Of a stretch of DNA of 64,000 bases, positions 22,984-34,054 are shown one piece after another (the first letter of the stretch is position 1; each line of letters opens with the position of its first letter). The notes beneath the pieces are model-generated. The model saw only the letters and a list, made by a program, of their open reading frames with translations, was not told the DNA's origin and ran no database searches. The DNA is taken from assembly GCA_021029095.1 (NCBI GenBank), contig JAJOHG010000120.1:21769-85768 (forward strand), in the 5' to 3' direction. This DNA comes from Phellopilus nigrolimitatus (taxonomy: Eukaryota > Basidiomycota > Agaricomycetes > Hymenochaetales > Hymenochaetaceae). Position numbers and translations under genes: made by a program.

Positions 22984-23300
22984 TATCACAATTTCGAAAG
23001 AAATTTTGCTAAGTCCTATTCTCGGTATCATGAAGAACGCATACAAGCTCTCGACGCTCACCGGAACGCAGGTGCTCCTGCTCGTCGTCTCCGAGACCGG
23101 GCCCGTGTATACATTCACCGCCAAGCTGCAGCCGCTCGTCCCGCCGCCCAAAGGCAAGAACCTCATCCAGGCCTGCCTCAACGTGCCGCGCGCGCTCCCC
23201 TCGAACATGCCCTTGGCGCGCCGCTTGACCGCTCGGCCCCCAGTAGATGCCGGCGCCCCCGGCGTAGGCCGGCAACAGCCCCAACCAGCTGCAGATGGCG
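22984..23300 (+). pseudogene. MADS-box (SRF/Mcm1-type) transcription-factor fragment
   Basis: GIMKNAYKLSTLTGTQVLLL then VVSETGPVYTFTAKLQPLV and GKNLIQACLN (23,026-23,200) correspond to the second half of the fungal Mcm1/SRF MADS domain and its extension. A degraded HIT.SK at about 22,985 fits the preceding HITFSKRK, with an intron-like insert between them. Where the family has MKKAYELS this copy has MKNAYKLS. Further right an acidic stretch (AHEDDLDGDHGDDVETEG) appears in another frame. The full protein is normally over 200 residues and binds CArG-type DNA. The copy is truncated and frameshifted. Confidence 0.85.
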
Positions 23301-23604
23301 AGCATGCGGGCCTTGGGCGGCGCGTGCACATCCCCGGCGGGCTCTGCATCAGCGGCGCGCGACCCGGCCCATGAGGACGACTTGGACGGCGACCATGGCG
23401 ATGACGTCGAGACGGAGGGCAAAAAGCGCGGCTACGCGTGCCGCCGCACGTCCGCCTCCAAAACGCAGGCTGCAGCGGGTGCAGCCCGACCTCGCCGAGC
23501 CCCGCATCAACCACGGCCTGACGAACTGGTCTGCTGGTGAGCCCGACCTCTCGAGACTCTGAAAGAATGACTTTTTTGGTTCTAATATACATTTCTCAAT
23601 AATT

Positions 23605-24198
23605 GCGCTACTAGTCTTCTCCGTGTGCGTCGCGCCCTCACCGAACTCGGCTTCGCTGACAAGTACGAGGGTGTCGTCGAGCCCGATGGTGAACTCACCC
23701 TCACTGAGGCGTTCAACAAGGAGGATGCACCCCGCCCTTTCAAATGCTACCTCGACGTCGGCCTCCGCCGTACCTCGAGCGGCTCCCGTGTCTTCGGCGC
23801 GATGAAGGGTGCGTCGGATGGCAGTATTCCGCACTCGGAGAGGTGTTTCCACGACCCGGAGGCGAAGACACTCGACGCCGAAGTGCTGAAGAAGTACATG
23901 GAATCGCTCGAGGAGGAGGACAACGGGCTCTTCAAAAAGCAGTTCGCGATGTACCTCGCGGATGGTGTTGGCTCGGAGGACATGGAGGAGATCTACACGA
24001 ATGCGTACGCTGCGATCCGTCGAGGACCCGACATTCAAGCCGACGGAGAAGTCGAAGGACTGGAAGGCGGAGAGCCTCAAGCACAAGACACACCGTCTCA
24101 CACACGAGCAGCGCGTCGAGAACATCCAGACGAAGTTCAAGACGTTCCAGGCAGGCAGGAGTGCCGAAGCGGAGATTGACGAGGACGAGGAGGAATAA
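23605..24198 (+). pseudogene. RPL5: 60S ribosomal protein L5 3' part
   Basis: Frame 1 reads RRALTELGFADKYEGVVE, FKCYLDVGLRRTSSGSRVFG, IPHSERCF and MEEIYTNAYAAIR, matching the central and C-terminal part of uL18/RPL5. At about 24,031 one extra base shifts the frame, after which DPTFKPTEKSK, THEQRVENIQTKFKTF and EIDEDEEE-stop complete the C-terminus. The first 120 or so residues are missing; the match starts abruptly at 23,605. RPL5 binds 5S rRNA in the large subunit. The single-base insertion and missing N-terminus argue for a pseudogene. Confidence 0.88.
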
Positions 24199-24224
24199 AT
24201 CCGACACATTTTTTCGGTTGAGTT

Positions 24225-24461
24225 GGAAGAGGTGTTGCACCTCAACCTCCTGCCGGGCACCGCGCAGTCCGGTGCGCCAAGCATGCCGATGGACGCGACG
24301 CCGTACTCGACGTCGGGTGCGCCCGCACCGGGGAGTGCAGAGGGTGGACACCCGCAGCTGGGCCTACCCCAGGGACAGATGTACCCCACCCAGGCGTGCA
24401 CCACCCCATGATGGGTGCGCAGCCGTACTACCAGCCGCCGACTGGGATGGCCGGAGCGTAG
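24225..24461 (+). pseudogene. C-terminal coding remnant, Pro/Gly/Gln-rich; possibly from the MADS gene
   Basis: Reads LEEVLHLNLLPGTAQSG, HPQLGLPQGQMYP and, after one frameshift, HPMMGAQPYYQPPTGMAGA-stop. Low-complexity tails of this kind end many fungal transcription factors. It may be the C-terminus of the MADS-box gene at 22,984, separated from it by the RPL5 piece. That link is a guess. 24,462-24,900 is CT-rich and may be its 3' untranslated region. Confidence 0.3.
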
Positions 24462-25989
24462 GGACCCGGGCTCCGCAGGGTGGGCCGCCCGCGAGGTATA
24501 GGAGGGTTGTATGAGGAAAGGAGGCTGTATATGTTGGTGATGTACATATGCTTTTCTCTTCCTCTCTCCCGTGCCATCTGGACGGAGATATATCTTGTGT
24601 TGCGATATGAACCGCTCTCCATTGCCCTAAAGTTCCTTTCTCTTTATCTTCCTTCGAGCCTTCTCATTCGTCCCTATCGCTGCTTTGTATGTTGTATGGT
24701 GCCTCCACTTTCCACATACCTCCCATTTTTTCTGTCTTCTGTTTTCTGTCTTCGAAGCTGTATCCGAATGGGTGAGAAACGATACTCGACCTCTCGTCTC
24801 GAGTTCGGTTCTCTTTCCCTCGCACCCCGTCTCCTATGTATTACTGTGGGCATCCCTGTCTCTTTACATGCCTTGTGCTTTCTGAAGCTTCCTTCACACC
24901 GAATCAATCAATAGAACTGTGCCTTTCTTGAACCTGAGTATGAGCAATGATGCTTTCTGCCATCTGTCAATTGTGATAGTCAGACAAATTGAATCCCATC
25001 CAAGTCCATGATTTTACCAAAAAAATCCATCTACTGGGTATTATATTAGCAACTAGTAATCAAATTTCTATCATGTGGGGGCTTGACCAAGTGTTTGCTG
25101 AGTCCTCCACACAGGACACCGGACACCAAATTGTGTAAAATGCGCAAAAGTGTGACATGTCACAAATGTGACTTGTATCGATCTTCACATTAAGATTGAT
25201 ACAAAATATTTGTCTCCACACCTCCTCCAGCTATGCTTTCCCAGTAAGTGCCCATTTTGCCTTTGTGTGTAATATTGATAATGTACAACTTGCCCACATC
25301 CATCCTAGAGCATAGCACAGGTTAGGTTGATCTGTGGTTTTAGCATTTTGCTAATAGTACAACATGTTCTGCTCCGAATTTAATGATTGTATATGTGAAA
25401 TGTGCACACTGTTGAGGTCCACAATATGCAAAAACATGCATTTGCATTGGTGCAGTATTTGTAGCAGGAGAGGCAAACAAGTCATCAAAACCCATGGGTA
25501 TTGTCCACATTCTTGCACATGAAGAACACTACGAAAGAGCTTCAGACACTAGAGAAACTCTCAACAAATGCCACATACAAATTCCCCCTCTGTTGTACTG
25601 ATAGCTTGCTGCTAGAGTCCAGGCCAGAAGTGTTTTTCCAGTGACTGTGGGCTATGAACCTGAGTTGCTGACTTTTCTGAGGTTCAACAGTGCATCCATT
25701 GTCACCAAGCCATCTGGTAAAGATCACCACCTCCTGCCATGAAGAGCTATCTCTCTTGTTTCACCCTTCTCTCCCTCATCCTTGAGTTGGAGGCTGTAGA
25801 CTTTTTCTCCCTCCAGGGATAATGGAATTGTGTTTAAAAGAGGTCTTTGCAGCCCAGAGAGATACTTCCTACAAATCATTGATATGCTTCTGGATCTCTA
25901 AGCTATTTTCTATGAGCCTTCCATATGCTTCCCAGTCAACAAGCTATTTCCTATGGCCCTTCCATATACTTCCCAAGCTGCCAAGCTAT

Positions 25990-26270
25990 ATACTACACAG
26001 CTACAGGGAGATACAGACTCCTACAGTGCTGCCATGCTATACAACTATACAGCTACAGGGAGCTACAGGTGCTACCAAACTATATACTACACAGCTACAG
26101 GGAGCTACATACTCCTACAGTGCTGCCAAGCTATACAACTATACAGCTACAGGGAGCTACAGGTGCTACCAAACTATATACTACACAGCTACAGGGAGCT
26201 ACATACTCCTACAAGTGCTATGAAGCTATATACTGCACAGCTACAAGGAGCTACAGACTCCTATAATGCT
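25990..26270. repeat. 94-bp tandem repeat, about three units
   Basis: Units share ACAACTATACAGCTACAGGG.. and TATATACTACACAGCTACAG. Identical landmarks at 26,041 and 26,135 give the period. Each unit contains two related halves. It is open in all three plus frames by chance, so no protein is claimed. Confidence 0.75.
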
Positions 26271-28179
26271 ATATGTGCCTATGCACAATGTGCAATTGAC
26301 GCTACAGACACTACACAGTGCTACAGTGCAATGCAGGAAATACATTTTCCTGATGAAGGAAGAGGGCGGAGGTGTGAACGACGAGGACGAGATGGTGGCA
26401 GCGGCGGCAGCAACAATGACGATGTCATGAGAATGGTGGTGAAGAAGAAGAAAGGACTTAGGCGATTTCGAAGTCCGAGGCTCAAATTTGCAGTCACCTG
26501 AGCAGTGCCCAGCTGGTCCGCTTTTACATATCACTCAATCACATATATGCAAAAAAACTTACATGGTTGTATAGCTTAGACATGGGCCTTCATAATAAAA
26601 AATAAATCAAGCTTTTATATGCAGAGGGGAAAAAAAGAAATGTTAGATACAAACCGGAACACTCAGGAGGAAAAGTGTGACGCGTGGCGGTGTTGTGTGG
26701 CTGTAACCCCTCCCATTATAAGGCATAGATTCCCACATTGTTTGTACACTTTTCGACTACTTTGTACACTTTTTTGTAATTGTGACCGTGACAAACCTGC
26801 ACAGCCACTGGGGGTGAAAACGTAGGAGTGGAAAGGACGATCCCTTCCTTATGTCAGGAATCGTAACATGCCTGGGATCATTCATTGTGACGTTGCTCTG
26901 CTATGCTGCTTGACAGGCTTGTCAGGGCATGTTTTGAAGCTCGTGGAGTCAGTGATGCAATGCTTCACCCCTGTCTATATCCTGTATCTTGTTGAATAAA
27001 TTTATAGGCAAGCACTGTACTCCCCTTGCACCTATTGAGCTGCTCTTAGACATTAATAATGTGTGGGAACATGTACTGTGTAGCTGTCTGTTGTCCTCAA
27101 TTCCCCACAGCTCTGAGGTGCAGCAAGCTTGTCATATTAAATTTGATTATGGATCCCATAGAGCACAAGCACAAAAGTGCATAAGCCTGAATCAAAGAGT
27201 AAATATCAGGGACCTTGGTGGTCTTAGAGCCCAATTCTGATGAATGTCACCTCTGCCTTGCACATGACAAGTGTTGGGTGAATTGAACTGTGTTGCATGA
27301 CCAATATGCTGCACACTTCAGTGTCTGTGATGGCTGTCAGGGGGAAAGTACAGTAAAATATAAAACACACTTTGCTTCCACTCTTGGCCTTGGGCTCTTG
27401 CAGTAGCAACAAAAAAATATATGTGCAAAAAGAAAAGAAGAAAAAACATGCATGTGAAAATACAATAGTTTGGGCACAAAATTTCATTTTTTCTTTGTGG
27501 AAACCAGTATTAGAGATTTTACCATAAGTTGCTTCTGGGTCTGTCCTAATGCTGTAGCAATGGCATAACACAAGTAGAAGCACATCCTCATCCTCAATCT
27601 TTCTGAGGAGTAGGGAAAATGCAGACTTTGCTTTTTTGAGTTTCCACACACATACACACAATGTAGTTACCTCTGCTTCCTGTCCTCTGCACAACCTGGG
27701 CTTGGACAGCAAAGCTTTGCACTTTGAAGGCAACACTTTATGGCTGTGGGTGCATTTGTCTGTGCATTCAGTGCAATCTTCTGTCTAATGGTTACCAGTA
27801 ACCACACAACACACAGAATGCTTTCTAGGTTGGATACGGGTAGTGATGCACACTTTTTTGCTGCAATGCTTGTCTGTGCCACTTTGCAGATCTGTCTTGT
27901 ATATAAGGCAGCACTCCTGCCAGCCTTTTGTTCTAAAACATCTCTACATACCACTGATAAGGTGAGCATCCATTAGACACAACTTTCTCTAGCAACATTT
28001 TCAGAGATCACTGCAGGCTGGCATAGAATACCCCATGGTGCATTGAATAGTTGTTTTATTAAACATTACTGTGTGGGAAAAGGCATGGTTTGATAAAGCA
28101 ACTATTCAACTCACCATGGTGGAACTCACTGTCAATGCCTGCAGTGTCTTGTACTAACACAGTCCTTTCAGACTCCAAC

Positions 28180-28710
28180 ATGTCAACTAACACCTCCACT
28201 CCCAGCCAACCAGACCCCAACATATTAAAAGCACTGAAGGAAGAAGAAAAAGAAGCTGAGCTCAAGTATCATGCAGCACACAGATGCATGGAAGAAAATC
28301 AGGGTCAACGACCTGTGGAGACGATGGAATTAAACTCCAAGTATAGTGCAGAAAAGGGAGACGTTACCAAGTTCAGTACACTGCTTGAGGACTTGCACAA
28401 AGATAAAAAGGCATTTGAGTACCTGACTTCAGCAATAGGAAAACTGGCAGTGATTGGACATATATGCATTGACCGCAAACGCAGAGAGTATGAACATAGG
28501 CAGCAGGATCTGGAGGGCCAGCTTTCTGCAGCTGAATGCAGGCTTAAGGCAGTGATTTGTCGCATGATTGAACTGCATGATGAAGGAAAAAATGACATGA
28601 TCTTGAAGGAATCTCAGGACAAGCTTGCTCGTGCAGGAGATGCTTGGGATATTGCATGGAGAAAGCTTGAGGAGTATCTTAAGAAGTATCCTAATTGTCC
28701 TAAGTACTAG
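28180..28710 (+). CDS. Small helical protein of unknown function
   Basis: An uninterrupted 176-residue frame from ATG at 28,180 (an in-frame ATG at 28,135 would add 15 residues) to TAG at 28,708. The N-terminus is Ser/Thr-rich and the rest is charged and likely coiled-coil (ILKALKEEEKEAELKYH, KRREYEHRQQDLEGQLSAAE, WRKLEEYLKKYP). No family was recognised and no signal or membrane segment is visible. It is odd that a clean frame survives in a CpG-depleted block whose surroundings are non-coding. It could be a live gene of a larger element or a recently duplicated host gene. Confidence 0.5.
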   Translation: MSTNTSTPSQPDPNILKALKEEEKEAELKYHAAHRCMEENQGQRPVETMELNSKYSAEKGDVTKFSTLLEDLHKDKKAFEYLTSAIGKLAVIGHICIDRKRREYEHRQQDLEGQLSAAECRLKAVICRMIELHDEGKNDMILKESQDKLARAGDAWDIAWRKLEEYLKKYPNCPKY

Positions 28711-29040
28711 CCATACATTTTGATTATGTAAGTAGCAATGGCAATGTGTATGTGAATAGATATACATTGTTTTACTCAACAATGCCCTTTTCCATGTGAT
28801 AATGTTTAACACTTTTGGACACTTTTACCAAAAAAGTATAACTTCACAATTCTTTTCTCTGTACAATAAATTTTAACATTCTTTACACCATTATCCACAC
28901 AAGAAAGGTATAACAAAGGGGTGAAATTGTGGTCACACCCCTTTCTTAAGCCTTTATTGTATAAGAAAAGGTATGGTGAAGATATTTAAACATATAGATG
29001 AAATTGCCCAAGAGTGTTGAACTTTATTGCACACTGGAAG

Positions 29041-29415
29041 TGTCAGCGACTGACTAGAATCAACTGTTCACGCCACGTCACACCAAAGTCAGAGAGGTGA
29101 GAAGGATGTATTGCAACGCACACTAGCCAGGAGTATTGACTAGGTCGAAACTGGGGTCTAAGTACAGATATCTAGTCTACTTATATACCCAAACTTAGTG
29201 CGCACAGACCAAGCAGTACACTACCTAATATGGCTACTCTAGTGGAGCAGGCAGGGCTAATGACATCATAGGTGATGTCATCGTCAGTGATGTCACTATG
29301 ATGTCATGGTCTAGCCCTATGACATAAGCTTATCTAATGTCCGCTATTGTCCGTATTATCTAAGTGGCCATGATTTGTAAGGAAATAAGAAAATGAAAAA
29401 TGATCGTTCATGACA
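29041..29415 (-). repeat. 3' LTR of a chromodomain Ty3/gypsy element
   Basis: 375 bp bounded by TGTCA and TGACA. It follows the integrase stop and a polypurine tract (CCTAAGGAGGGGTAA on the minus strand, 29,430-29,416), the normal order for a 3' LTR. The 5' LTR is not in the window. Confidence 0.8.
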
Positions 29416-29460
29416 TTACCCCTCCTTAGGGTGAACGTCCTCGTTCGACATGGATCTTTT

Positions 29461-30205
29461 CTAAGGGATGGACGTGAGGCGATGTGGTTTTTGCCGGAGG
29501 TGACGTGGGATGTAGACTGGGATGTTGTCGTCGATGATTGTGGTAAATCGTATGGAAGCAAAGTCAAGTGCACTAATGCCTCTTGGCGCACCGGGATTCT
29601 CCTTGTAGAATTCCTCAATCAGTTCTTGGGAGTTTTCCAGGTCTTCGGCAGTCTGCCATGTACGCTCCGACACTGGGTAACCCTTCCAATGAACTAGGAA
29701 TTTGAGTTTCCCTCGGACTTTCTTCGCATCCACAATCTTTTCAACTTCGTACTCTTCTCCTTTGTCACTGAGAACGGGGGGTGGTGGCGGCGGCTGTTGC
29801 TGTGACGGGTATCTCGGATCTTTGTAGGGCGATAATAATACTTCATTGAAGACTGGATGTATTTTCTTCCATGTCCTTGGAAGCTTAAGTTTGTACGCCG
29901 ATTTCCCAATCTTCTTTTCTACCTCAAAAGGGCCATAGTGTTTGTCATCAAACTTTTTCATAGGGCGATCTGTTTTGATATTCAATGCTTCCAGTAGAAC
30001 TTTGCTTCCTGGGGCATATTCAATAGATTCACCCTTAGTTCGATCATAAAACCGCTTCATGGTTTCTGCCGCTTTCTGTAGTGCCGATGCCGCCTCCTCC
30101 CTAATCCACTTCATCTGATCAACAAATTGTCCAGCCGACTCATTCGTGGGCTCGCGCCTGGGGTTAGTCCCTTTGAAGGGGTGCCTCCCATAATTGACAA
30201 AGAAT
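29461..30205 (-). pseudogene. Ty3/gypsy integrase C-terminus with chromodomain
   Basis: Minus-strand frame from the cut at 30,205: FFVNYGRHPFKGTNPRREPT, WIREEAASALQKAAE, KFDDKHYGPFEVEKKIGKSA, YKLKLPRTWKKIHPVFNEVL, and then a chromodomain, YEVEKIVDAKKVRGKLKFLV and HWKGYPVSERTWQ. This is the end of a chromovirus pol; chromodomains guide integration to marked chromatin. The frame is open but breaks exactly where the hAT end TAGGGCATAGCACGGGTC begins. The rest of pol is absent, so the element is dead. Confidence 0.92.
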
Positions 30206-30425
30206 TAGGGCATAGCACGGGTCGCTCCGTGGGTAGATCCGGATCCGTTTGCACGGGTATGAGATTTTCAAAACTCTGACCCAGACTCCTGACTGACCCG
30301 GATCCGCAGGTCTGCATGACCTGCGGGTCCGGGTCAGGGGGGTCCGAGTCTGGTGGGTATGCACATTGACCCGCGGGTCCTCAGTATTAAGTAGGAAAAA
30401 GAATAAACATTGTGTTAGCTACCAA

Positions 30426-33400
30426 CTACTTTGCGGCCTTCTTTCTCTTCTTTCTCTCCTGCCTCCTCTGCTTGTTAGTCATGCAGTCAAACATGTAAAG
30501 AACCTCAGATTCATTTATGATACCTGCAATCTGCGACCATGACCCAAGAACAACTTGAGCACGTGTGGAGTCATCCGTGAGAGCATGCCTGTACTTTGAT
30601 ACAGTCAGCGTGCCTCGCGAGAACGCGCGCTCAACGTCAACAGATGTAGCTATTTATTCAAATAATAAGTAAGGGAAACCAAAAGAAAAGAGAAACGTAC
30701 CAGGAGCAGATAGATAATTAAGAGCCATGCGAGCAAAGGGATCACCCGTCTCTGCTATCCGAGCCCACCATTCAATAGGGTCTTCCACAGAGGAGATAAT
30801 CGGGGTCTGCATGTACTCCTCAACCTCCGTTTGAGACGAACTGCTTTTCCCCCAGTTATCAATGTTTGAGAAAAGACTGTCAGTATCTCCGTTATCGAAA
30901 GCAGACTATTATAAAGATGCTTAATATACTTTTAATTAGGAATTAAAGCCGACGTACATTATTTGCGGCCCCGGCTTGGCGAACTTCAGAAGGCTCGTGA
31001 TTATTGTTCCAATCATCTACAAGTACCTTTTTTGCAGCAGCAATCCAGTCGGCTGGCCAGTTTTGCTTCTCGAAGTACGTAGTCTTGAATCGGGGATGGA
31101 GCACTGCAGAAGCGTGTACAAGATCAGACTATAATGCACGGAGGAGAAGAGAAAAAGACCAACTCATAGCCATACGGTACATGATTGAATCGTCCGTCTT
31201 TGAATAGTATTTATTGAGCGTTTCACGGCCCCGCGCGGCAGCCGCGCAAACGACAGGGTGGAGGTCCTTATTGAGGATGGTGGTGTCGAGTATTTTTGTG
31301 AGTACGTCAATGAGTGGAATCACCTCGTGTAAAAGAGGGATCTTCGCTTTCGATATTCTTGTTGTTGCGTGAAGAAAAGGCTTAGAAACAATAATCAGTA
31401 GGTAATCAGAAGAGAGAAGTTCATAACGACTTAAACATACCTTGAGAACGGAGTACAATTGCGTCATTATCTCCCATTCCTCCTGCTTGAACTTGTAGCG
31501 ACGGAGCTGAGATGTCCGTGGTCCATTGTGGTGATTGTAATCCATAAGTTTGTCTAACGCAGGTCGCAGGTAGATTGCGCGACCAAGGGCCTCCGTGACA
31601 GAGTTCCATCGAGTGGCGACTGGCCGGAGCATTTTTTTTGCCGGACTGACACCCGTTGTCTGACAACACGTCTTGAGGTCCTTAAGGAGATTCGGGGAGT
31701 GACAGGTCTGTTTCGCTAGTCTTCTGAGCTACGACATACTATATATTAGCCCTCGAACCATCATAATTAAAGTAGAAATAAACTAACCTTCGTTATGGCA
31801 CCACGGCCAAGGCGAATTTGGTCGGGCCTCAGATTCTCCGTCTTGCGGATCTCCTTCTGCAGCTTTTTCAAGTACTGCTTGTCGCTAGCCTCACGATCTG
31901 TGTCAGGGTTGACATCGTAGTTTTCGGTGGTTTGCAGCACAGGCAACTCGATGTCGTCTTCGCTAGACTCGGAGGAGTCGTCCTCAGACTCCGAGTCATC
32001 CTCAGAATCGGAGTCGTCCTCAGACCCGGATTCATCGTCTTCATCATCCATGTCGTCCTCATTGTCTTCTTCGTCATCAATGCTGTCGTTGTCGCTGTCG
32101 TCATCAAGAGCTGGCATGTCCTCGTCACTGTCACCATCTGCAGATTGTCCCGCCGCGCCCGCAACATTTTTTGCGGGCTTTTCGTAGTTGAATAGGGATA
32201 AGAGAGCCTAGACATGTAATTAGATACGCAGACACCATAAATCATTCAGCATACCTTAACGGCGAGATTCAAGACGTGTGCGAAACAGCGGATGCGCGTG
32301 TGAGACCCGTTTGCACCATCCAACTCGAGCTCGAGCTCCGAAACAAGCGTGTCATTATTTGACGCATTATCGCATACAACACCGAGAATCTGTTGTCACG
32401 TAGTAAGTATAACCCATATACATATAAGAATGGGTCTGAGGCTGGCAACTCTGTGTGGATGAAGCAGCAACGTTTTCCGTACGGGCAGGAGCCAGATACC
32501 CAGGAAGTTCAAATAACGGTCACGATGCGTACCTTCTTGTCGATGCCGAATCCCTTGAGACATTTGACTAGCTCTTGTGCGAGATAATTACCTTTGTGTG
32601 CTTTCGTGAGCCTGGATTAAGCAGTAAGTAACAAGTAGGCAAGGCGAGACCGATATTCATACTTTACGAAATCTAATATAAATGAGACAACTTTGTTGTC
32701 CTTGACCATATAGATGACTACACCTAAAAACGATATGACGTTCGGGGAAGTCCAACTGTCGATACCGACGTGCAACTTCCCCGGATATGCCTAAGTAGTT
32801 TAACATCAGCAGAGTGAATGTAATGAAGCTTTAAGCTTACCTGAAGCATCGTCGACATGTTTTTTTTTGCCAGACGAAAGACCTGGCAAATGTTGCGAGA
32901 TATTGTAGAGGGAGAGGGGACAATGATTGATGAGCAGAACATGGAGAATATTGCAATCAGCTCCGGGTCATGGACAATTGCGTACGGCCGGTGATGCCGA
33001 ACAATCCAGAGAATAAGAAGATATTTAAAGCGTGAATTAGAATAAGTCGATCCTTGCGCGAAGGCCCTGAGAAGTTTTGTTTGCGCATTCTCGAGCGGCG
33101 CGCAGCTCTTGACATGACGCGAAAGGTTTGAAGTCGAAGTTTCGTCGCGTGCTCGCCCGATAAGCAAAGCAGACGGATTTCTAGGAGAAAAAAGAAAGGA
33201 TGTACCGGTGAGTATGTATGAATAAAGTTGAAGTAAATCTAAGCTGAAAGTGAAGGAGTTTGTCGGGACTCACACTTTGCACTTATACATGTACATAACC
33301 GTACCATCCAAAAGTACCTTGATCTCGGGAGGCATGTGGAAATGAGTATAATGCGGCGAGTTCCATAGTTTCATTTGCGCAGCTATAGAATGAGTTGAGC

Positions 33401-33640
33401 TATGGTTCGGAAGGTAACAGAAGAGAAGGACGTACCAAGGACTTCTTGATTGCTATTCGTTACTGTGCCAAAGCGATCTTCGAAGGTCCTCTTATCGTGC
33501 TTCTTAGATTTGCGGCCGTCTCGAGGATCGTCGGCGCTGCTGGCTGCTACGGAACGCTCACGCGGCCTGCCACCTTCGTCGTCGCTGATCTCGATAGCTT
33601 GTGCCTTCCTCTTGCCGTGTCTGCTCTTTTTTTTGCCCAT
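30426..33640 (-). CDS. hAT transposase, multi-exon
   Basis: Exons joined by short GT..AG introns give: start MGKKKSRHGKRKAQA (33,640), basic/acidic linker, a BED-type finger (YKCKV .. STSNLSRHVKSC, about 33,270-33,110), RNase H-like core parts LHVGIDSWTSPNVISFLG, GVVCDNASNNDTLV and IRCFAHVLNLAVKA, a long Asp/Glu/Ser insert (32,115-31,940), LRPVATRWNSV, VLHPRFKTTYFEKQNW, WWARIAETGDPFARMALNYL, and the C-terminal dimerisation part ATSVDVERAFSRGTLTVSKY, ending AAK-stop at 30,426. No stop or frameshift was seen in the joined exons, so it may be intact. hAT transposases cut and paste DNA with 8-bp target duplications. Exon borders are approximate. Confidence 0.85.
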
Positions 33641-34054
33641 CTGGGGCGGAGTTCGAGGTTGGGGACAATGAGACGAGCTGGAATGAACACGAAAATTAGA
33701 CTATTATTTATACAAATAATTTTGCCAGCTGACCAGCAGCGGCCACTCACAAATCACAGACTTCATCGGGGTGAAGGAGTGAAATCCACGGCGCGCTACG
33801 AGACGAAACACGACGGCAACGCTATGCGACTTAGCAGAGCAAATGAAACCTCTGAGTTTGAGAAGCCGCCGCCGCCGTCGCAGTGAAGAAGCAGATTTGA
33901 AACACAAAGCATTGGAGAATGCACCGCACGAAGCTCAGGATGAAAAAACTCTTGCGGCAGGATCAAGCGGTGAAAAGGAAGACAATGTGTAGTCGTGTCA
34001 GTGGTGCGCTGGCAAAGTCGCAGGTGAGTCAGCTGCATCCTAATCTGGACGAAG
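33641..34054. other. Intergenic region between the two divergent genes
   Basis: Lies between the hAT transposase start and the CRIB chimera. It has short open pieces, for example EEADLKHKALENAPHEAQ ending in a stop near 34,009. It probably holds the promoters of both genes, but no distinct signal was identified. Confidence 0.3.

Larger units (their letters stand above)
24920..29040. other. CpG-depleted block, mostly without genes
   Basis: Compared with its GC/CpG-rich flanks, this 4.1-kb block has very few CG dinucleotides and an excess of TG and CA, as expected from long-term cytosine methylation followed by deamination. It ends at the LTR at 29,041. Apart from the ORF at 28,180-28,710 and the tandem array at 25,990-26,270, nothing was recognised. 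Confidence 0.5.

Noticed and set aside
23349..24404. A 351-codon minus-strand open frame
   Set aside because: It is the antisense shadow of the RPL5 pseudogene, whose plus-strand protein match is unambiguous.
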